The position numbers and the translations under genes were made by a program. The notes beneath the pieces are model-generated. The model ran no database searches and was not told the DNA's origin. It saw nothing but the letters and a program-made list of their open reading frames with translations. 64,000 bases of DNA from Micrasema longulum (lineage: Eukaryota; Arthropoda; Insecta; Trichoptera; Brachycentridae): the NCBI GenBank assembly GCA_022494885.1, contig JAGVSM010003452.1, positions 186,001-250,000 on the forward strand, in the 5' to 3' direction. Positions 57,841 to 64,000 of this stretch are shown piece by piece. Numbering within the stretch: position 1 is the stretch's first letter; the number at the start of each line of letters is the position of its first letter.

Positions 57841-58279
57841 TAGTTTATTGAAAAATAACTAAGGAGAATACATTTTTGACTAATTTGTTGTAAAATAATG
57901 AAAGGGAATACATTATTGACTAATTTATTGCATTCTTTTTTTGTTTAAACCAACACAGACATATTAATAAACAATACATACATAGTAACAACAAATAACA
58001 AGACCAATTACGGTTTGCCAATTCTCGTTTTCTTCATTTGGAAAAAATCGGACCAAATTTGTGTTACCGCGATTGGCATGGCATAGAGAAGATGACAAAA
58101 ATGTACATAGATTGAGACAGACTTTTAATCATTTCAGTATGACGCGGTGAATTGAATTGTAATATTTTTCAGTAGTATTTTGTCTGTGTCCGAGCGGACG
58201 AAGAGTACATTTTTGTGTGTGGGGAAAAAAAACAAAAATCCTGGACGAGTGTTTTTGACTCGATGACTATTCTAAGAAA

Positions 58280-58580
58280 ATATCCTGAATAAGGAAATCG
58301 AGTGAAAAAACGTCCACCTCGTGAAGTAGTGATTGGCGCGTTCGTCTACCGTGCCTAAGGTCCCGGGTTCGATTCCTGAGACAGTTGACATAAAATATTT
58401 ATTTTCATAAATGGTTTTACACTGAAGTATTTATATGTCCCTGGACTGGAACCTGAATCGTAAGACTGATCACCTCACCATCCTGTGAAAAATGATTGAA
58501 ATACGTTGCATTTGGTTTAATAATTCAGTGCCCTATACACCATCATATGTGAATATGGGTTGGATGATGATAATGATGAG
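58280..58580 (+). mobile_element. SINE-A with 5' leader
   Basis: Leader 'aaggaaatcgagtgaaaaaa', head 'ctcgtgaagtagtgattggc' and 'cccgggttcgattcctgaga', body 'ggactggaacctgaatcgta', tail 'agtgccctatacaccatcat'. Confidence 0.8.
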
Positions 58581-58874
58581 CATTTGAGGTTTTCAAAACA
58601 AAGTTTTCAATTAGCCCGACATCAAAACGAACCCTTCAATTATGTCTGCTATCACAAACGTGTGTTAGTAACTAGGGGCTGTCTGGTACATTTACTTACC
58701 CCGCATTACGTAATTTGGGGTTTTATTCACAATTACATACACATTGTAACCCCTTCTAAGAGGAAAACAACATTTCTCTTTAGGAAAAAAGGGCGAAATG
58801 TTGTGAAATCGGCATATTCATAATTCATAGCGGTCGTACAAATCCACACGGCACGGCAAAATCACAGTGGACAG

Positions 58875-58925
58875 ATTTTTATTTAATTATTTTTTATTTT
58901 TTATTTTTTATTTATTTATTTAGTA
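58875..58925 (+). repeat. (ATTTTTT)/(ATTT) low-complexity tract
   Basis: 'ttattttttattttttattt' and related T-rich units, adjacent to a SINE-A variant. Confidence 0.7.
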
Positions 58926-58931
58926 GCCACT

Positions 58932-59100
58932 TTTAGATAAAAATCCTGCAAGATCGAGTGGAGGTTAGTCAGCCTAAATGATGTACTGGTTAGAGCGTTT
59001 GCCATCAATTAAATAAATAAAAAAATATTAAAAATATTATCACAGAATAAAAATCAATCCACCCTATGTAATTATATCGTGACGTGTGATTTTTTTCCAT
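58932..59100 (+). mobile_element. SINE-A-related variant with leader
   Basis: 'aaaatcctgcaagatcgagt', 'aatgatgtactggttagagc' then 'ttaaataaataaaaaaatat'. Same altered body as the copy at 48624-48785. Confidence 0.5.
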
Positions 59101-59334
59101 CGTCTGAAACGGATTTTTGGTCAATCATATCTGTACCTCAGAGGATATAACACGTGAGTCCATTTTTGCCGTTCTCTGAAGTTAAAAATGCAGAAATTAT
59201 CGCAAAAAGATATTTTATACGAGAATAAAACACCGAATCCCATTCTTGTCATGAAAATGCTTCATTAAGTTGAAATAAAAATCTGAAGTCCACTTTGTTT
59301 AAGTGCAAAAATATCAGTAGTCCGAGATACGCAA

Positions 59335-59850
59335 TTTTTAAGTGTACTAATATTAACGTATTACAACAGAGATGAATAACATTTTATAGAAGGTACAATA
59401 GAAGTCTAGGCATCTACAGGGCTGATGACCCGTCATTGGCTAGTTTAAGTGGCCACTTTACACACTGTGTAACATTTATGAACAAATATATAGAAATTAA
59501 AAAAAAAAAAATCAGGCGTTGCCTGGTATGTAGGTGAAATAATTAAATTAGATGAATCTCTCCCGCATAAATAAAGGTTTCAGCTGTTTAACTTTACGAA
59601 CATCAACAGATGAAAGAATAGAAGGATTATAGATGTTTAAAAATGGGCAGAATGGTGAATGTTACACAGTGTGTAAAGTGGCAACTTAAAACAGCCAATG
59701 GCAGGTCATAAGCCCTGTAGATGCCTAGACTTCTATATTACCTTCTCTAAAATGTTCTTCTCCTGTGTTGTAATATGTTAATATTGACAGCTCCCCGGGC
59801 AATTGAATCCAGTCCTTGTCTACAAAAATTTGGGCAAACTCAAAATATTG
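59335..59850. repeat. Family E, most complete fold-back copy
   Basis: The inverted left arm (about 59340-59475) and the right arm (about 59657-59790) are reverse complements over about 130 bp, including 'acacagtgtgtaaagtggc' and 'agccctgtagatgcctagac'. The centre holds 'tcaggcgttgcctggtatgt'. No ORF. Confidence 0.85.
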
Positions 59851-59910
59851 TTGCACTATAATTATCAAAATAATAATTATTTTACATTGAAAATTATTTA
59901 TTTAAGTAGT

Positions 59911-60172
59911 TGTCGGCCTCATGGTGTAGTGGTCAGTCAGCGCGTTTACCTACTACCATGCGAGAGGTCTCTGGTTCGATTCCCGACATGGTTGATTTAA
60001 AATATTTATTTGAAAGGGTGTTTTCACATCAGAATATTTCATCGCCCTTGGACTGGTACCTAAAGCGTAAGACTGGTCATCTTACCTTCATGTAATAGAA
60101 AATGATCAAGATACACTGCGATTGGTGTACCAATGCAGTGCCCTATGCACAATTAGGTGCGGAAAGGGAATG
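59911..60172 (+). mobile_element. SINE-A, well-preserved copy
   Basis: Head 'ctcatggtgtagtggtcagt' (A box) and 'ctggttcgattcccgacatg' (B box), body 'ggactggtacctaaagcgta' and 'catcttaccttcatgtaata', tail 'gcacaattaggtgcggaaag'. Confidence 0.9.
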
Positions 60173-60311
60173 TTTTTGTTGTCCTTTTTTGATTATTATC
60201 TTATTCGGTTCAAAAGTTATGATGTTTTGGAAATTCCACAATCACAAAATCTTTTTTCCTATACATTTCGTTTAACATTTCGTTCAACATAACTCCCGTG
60301 GTTTATTCTTT

Positions 60312-61040
60312 AAGGTATTTTTCTTCTTCTTATCAGCTCGTTCCTCTCCACTGCTGGATATAGGCCCCTTCCAAATTTTTCCATGTTTTTCTGTCCGGGC
60401 ACTCTGTTTTCATCCATTCCCACGAGTTCGACGACGTCGTCCGTCCATCTCCTCTGTGGTCTCCCTGCTTTCCTCTTATACCCGTACGCAGAGACAAAAC
60501 TTAAGGTGAGGAAAGCACATTCTAATTTCAAATGCAGAAAATAACCCGAAGGTGAAGACAATAGAATGTACTTTCCTCACCTTAAGGTTTGTCTCTGCAT
60601 ACGGGTATTACTTTCGCAGGGTCTCCAGTTTAGTATTCTGGGGGTCCACCTATCGACTTGCCACATGACCCGCCCACTACCATTTTTGCCTTCCCACTCT
60701 TTCTGCGATATCGGTCACCTTTGCACGGCGTCTTATCTCCTCATTCCTTATTCGGTCTCTTAAGGAGACGCCCAACATTTGTCTTTCCATAGACCGCTGA
60801 GTTCACTTAATTTTGTGAACACTTCTGGCAGTGAGTGACATGGTTTCAAGACCGTATATTGCCACCGGCAGAACACAAAAGTTGTAGACTTTGGCCTTCA
60901 GATTATTTGGGATTTCCTTATTTCTGCAGACGTGTTTCAGTGCCTCGATTATGAACGCTATCTTCATCTGTATATATCGAGACGGTATACTTAACTTCTG
61001 TACTATCTGTATTTTACCTCGGTATGTTCTACCTACTTGT
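60312..61040 (-). mobile_element. RTE-type LINE fragment split by a hairpin element
   Basis: Minus strand: KAGRPQRRWTDDVVELVG then (shifted) WKNLEGAYIQQW, the RTE C-terminal GRPxxRWxDD block. Upstream of the hairpin at 60478-60608, 'ccacatgacccgcccactac' and 'ccgcaggtctccagtttag'-like sequence continues the degraded reverse transcriptase towards 61040. Confidence 0.75.
60478..60608. repeat. 131-bp hairpin element inserted in RTE LINE
   Basis: Arms 60478-60523 and 60563-60608 are reverse complements ('atacccgtacgcagagacaa', 'ttaaggtgaggaaagcacat') with three or so mismatches, around a 39-bp loop. It interrupts LINE coding sequence, so it behaves like a small fold-back insertion. Confidence 0.8.
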
Positions 61041-61980
61041 CATATCGACATCATATGATCGAAACAAGCCAATGGAATGACCGCAAACAATTAGTCCGCG
61101 TTCCTTACGTCATTAACATTTTTTAAAGTTTTCATTTATATTTTAAATGGGCTTCTGTAATAAAAAGTGCTCACTTCAAAGCGATTATAATCTTCAATAA
61201 ATCCCAATTCAAGCAAAAAATGCTCGCTTGAACATGAATTTTGCATGACTTTTGGAAATCACCTAGACGGTACACTTAACGATCGTCTGTATGTATCTAC
61301 CGATATGTACCGATCGACTACAAAGCCGGCTCCTATAACGTTTCGATACATACACTCGGAAAGATAGTAAAACAGATGGAAAAAATATAATAACTAAATT
61401 ATTTTTTAGAGTGGTAACTTTCTGACGCATATAATCTGTGTCTGACGCCTAGATACTCTTATTTGTCAATAGAAGAGAACCTAGCGACATTATTTCCAAA
61501 TCTAGGAGTTCGTTTTATTAAAGTGATTTATGTCTGAATTTAATTCGACTTAAAAACTTACTTATTTCTCTCATGATTTTAGAGGCTTTTAAGAAAAAAA
61601 GTGCCAACTTCAAACGATTAAAATTTTAAATAAATCATAATTAAAGGAAAAATTTCTCGGTGGAACAAAATTTTTGACACTTTTAATGCGTAGGTAAACG
61701 TATCGAGGGGTCTAGACTTGTCGATATAAAATGATGTACTTACATCAAAACTTGATGGTGGGGGTATTGGTTCCATACCTTTGTAGTCGGTCGGGAGACT
61801 TTTATCTTCAACTATGACGTCATACTGAAGCTATGTCATTTTAGAGCGTAGATATGTGTACCGTGACGTACGCTTCCCCTTGATTCATATCGATGTACAT
61901 ACCCAAAACTTAAAGGTGGGGGGTTGGTAGTATATCTTTATAATCGCTAAAGGGAATTTATCTTCAACTATACTGTCAAG
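61041..61980. other. Unassigned flank
   Basis: No ORF or recognised repeat. A TGACGTCA palindrome lies at 61815-61822 and a family H-like end ('cttcccattataatcgaggc') near 62000. Confidence 0.3.
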
Positions 61981-62129
61981 GTGAAGGTATAACGTCTTTG
62001 TCTTCCCATTATAATCGAGGCCCAGCTCTCCAAATGCAGCCCAAAAATTCTTTAAGGTACAGATATTTAACCATAGATATTCAAGGCCAGTTACATAAAA
62101 AAAAAGTAAAATAAATTTAAAGTTAAGAA

Positions 62130-62235
62130 ATGCCTCGGTCCGTTGTCCTGTCCTTTAAATTTCTGTTCACACTATGACAATAGATCCGAAGCTGGGACAG
62201 GACTTCATTGTCCTGTCCTCGTGTGAACGCTACTT
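62130..62235 (+). repeat. Family K repeat, copy 2
   Basis: Matches 19321-19425 ('cgttgtcctgtcctttaaatttctgttcacactatgacaata' class of blocks, 'cctcgtgtgaac' at the end). No ORF. Confidence 0.55.
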
Positions 62236-62444
62236 TAGGAATTCCCAAATTAATACAAATTCGTAATGCATTACTAAAAAAATAATAACAATGGCTGCAG
62301 AATATCCAGTACCAAGAGGCGAGAGAAATAAAAACATAGTTTTGGTACGCCATAATATTAACAAACACCTTCAAAGCCAATCATTGCCCCTTTGAAGGAC
62401 AAAAGGGGTGACCTATGTATCGCACATCCGATAAACTAAAGTTA

Positions 62445-62590
62445 TATTTACAATATGTTGAATTTGTCCAAATGTTTGCAGACAAAATACTGGATTTCAC
62501 CCCCTAGGGAGTCATTAAGATTAACAAATTAATTCAATGTAAAGTGGCCACTTAAACCAGCCAATAACAGCCCTGTGTTGTAATTTGTTA
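62445..62590. repeat. Family E, collapsed copy
   Basis: 'gaatttgtccaaatgtttgc', 'ctggatttcaccccctaggg', then directly 'gtaaagtggccacttaaacc'. Central parts are deleted. Confidence 0.6.
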
Positions 62591-63114
62591 CGAAGTATTT
62601 ATTTTTTGATCTGATTTTAAGTGGAATAATCTAAATTAATTGCAAACAAACTCTCAAAGGTATGTTAAAAAATGTACAATTCTAGAATTATGATTTACCA
62701 GCTTGATGGCTATATGACACACTTACACTAGCACTTATTCAAACGCCGCCATTCAACAGTCATATTTAAAGTATTTTTTATATGACAATCGGATTTTCTT
62801 TTTTTTTATTATACAAATTTGAATGTACATGTGACATCAGCATTGCTTTAAAGGGAGAAAAGAAAAAGATTAAAAAAAACATTAAAAATGCATAGTTTTA
62901 AGATAGTGTGTTTTTTAAGTTTATAGGCTATTCTGGAAATTCTGTTTTTTTAGTAACAACTCTATTATATCGGGTGTGCGATACGCATTGGCCCTACACG
63001 GATCAGAAAACTGGACAAGAAATTGGTCAGAATTCTAAGCAAGAAATCTTGTCAACAATATTTTCATTTAGTGCAAATGTTTGAGGGCAGTGATTCATAT
63101 TTTTTTTTTGCTGA

Positions 63115-63362
63115 TCATCATCATTCCCTTTCCGCACCTAATGGTGCTTAGAGCACTGCATTGGTAAACCATTCGCAATGTGTGTTGATTTTTTTTTTGT
63201 TACATGAAGGTAAGATGATCAGTTATACGCTTCAGGTACCAGACCTGCGACTACGAAATATTCTAGTGTGGAAAAACCCTTCAACCATGTCGGGTATCGA
63301 ACCCGAGACCTCTTGCATGGTAAGCAAACGCGCTGACCACTACACCGCGAGGTCGACTTAAT
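63115..63362 (-). mobile_element. SINE-A
   Basis: Reverse orientation: 'ccctttccgcacctaatggt', 'catgaaggtaagatgatcag', 'cgggtatcgaacccgagacc', 'ctgaccactacaccgcgagg'. Confidence 0.9.
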
Positions 63363-63689
63363 AGTAGCATATATAAATATTTAATTTATATTTTTTATTC
63401 CCGCGAAAAAAACAATGTAAATTGATTTTTTTTAAAGCCCCATGACATCTTATTGTTTGCATGTGTAATGTTTGACTTGAAAAGAAAGACTATATTTTGA
63501 ATAAAAAACCTGTACTGCGCGTATTTTACGCAAATAATTAAATTGTTTCACGGTTTTACTTAAAATACGCCCTTATTCTTTGAAGTCCCTGTGCGCTCTA
63601 CGGAACCTCAGAATTCCGCAGATCATCTTTTAGAAACCGCTGATCTAGGGAGATGCTTTAGAAAAATCACTTTTTTTTGTGATCTCATT

Positions 63690-63805
63690 GGGAAATATGA
63701 ATGGGCAGAATGGTGAAGGTTATAAAGTGCGTAAATAAACACTTTTACCAATCAATGTCGGGTAATAAAAAGGCTATCGATGGCTAGACATTTAAATTCA
63801 TTTCT
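63690..63805 (+). repeat. Family E scrap
   Basis: 'gggcagaatggtgaaggtta', 'taaagtgcgtaaataaacac' and 'atcaatgtcgggtaataaaa' are a diverged right arm. Confidence 0.5.
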
Positions 63806-64000
63806 TTAAAAAAATAATAGATAATAGGTATCTTTTTCTCACACGAATCCGGTATTCCGATATGTAAAGCAATGTGATATTATGTATAAATATGTCAGCC
63901 GTAATCAAACGCGCCTCGTAAGCTATCTGAGAATTATTTCAAAGAGAAAAAACACATTTAAAATATTGCCATAGGTCATGAAACGAAGATAAGCTGTCGT

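Overview
This 64-kb window is insect nuclear DNA: AT-rich, intron-containing, and packed with non-LTR retrotransposon (LINE) pieces, tRNA-derived SINEs, decayed Tc1/mariner transposons and several families of short inverted-repeat elements. The sequence alone does not fix the insect order.

I can support only one host protein-coding gene. It lies on the minus strand and encodes an estrogen-related receptor (ERR, NR3B group), an orphan nuclear receptor. Nine coding exons (20343 down to 9685) join in one open frame of 452 codons plus stop, with GT-AG junctions and matching phases throughout. The protein has an N-terminal Gly/Asp-rich and Ser/Pro-rich region, a two-zinc-finger DNA-binding domain with the CEACKA P-box, an ERR-type C-terminal extension, and a complete ligand-binding domain ending in an LFVEML activation helix. 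A CpG-rich block at 54780-55160 carries a consensus donor on the minus strand and an NRF-1-like palindrome. I infer that it is the ERR promoter and non-coding first exon, which would give a first intron of about 34.7 kb.

Layout. 1-2.05 kb: a decayed Tc1-like transposon and an RTE-type LINE scrap. About 2.56-9.68 kb: AT-rich DNA, downstream of the ERR stop, in which I saw none of the repeats found elsewhere; probably a long 3' UTR plus flank, with two clean hairpins. 9.68-20.34 kb: ERR coding exons, with introns holding an RTE LINE, two hAT-type short elements and a family G repeat. 20.4-55 kb: presumed giant first intron, made largely of mobile-element debris. 55.2-64 kb: upstream flank with more repeats and no recognisable gene.

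The repeats fall into recurring families that I labelled by eye. SINE-A, B, C and D have tRNA-like heads. Family E is a fold-back element with the motif 'ggcgttgcctagtagg' at its centre. Family F carries a TGACGTCA site. Family G is a dispersed repeat. Family H has GGGCCCCGATTACAATGGGA termini. Family I is an 8-bp-TSD hAT-type short element. There are also a pogo-like element, family K, and single hairpins. I found no rRNA, genuine tRNA gene or CRISPR array, and I recognised no virus-derived gene.
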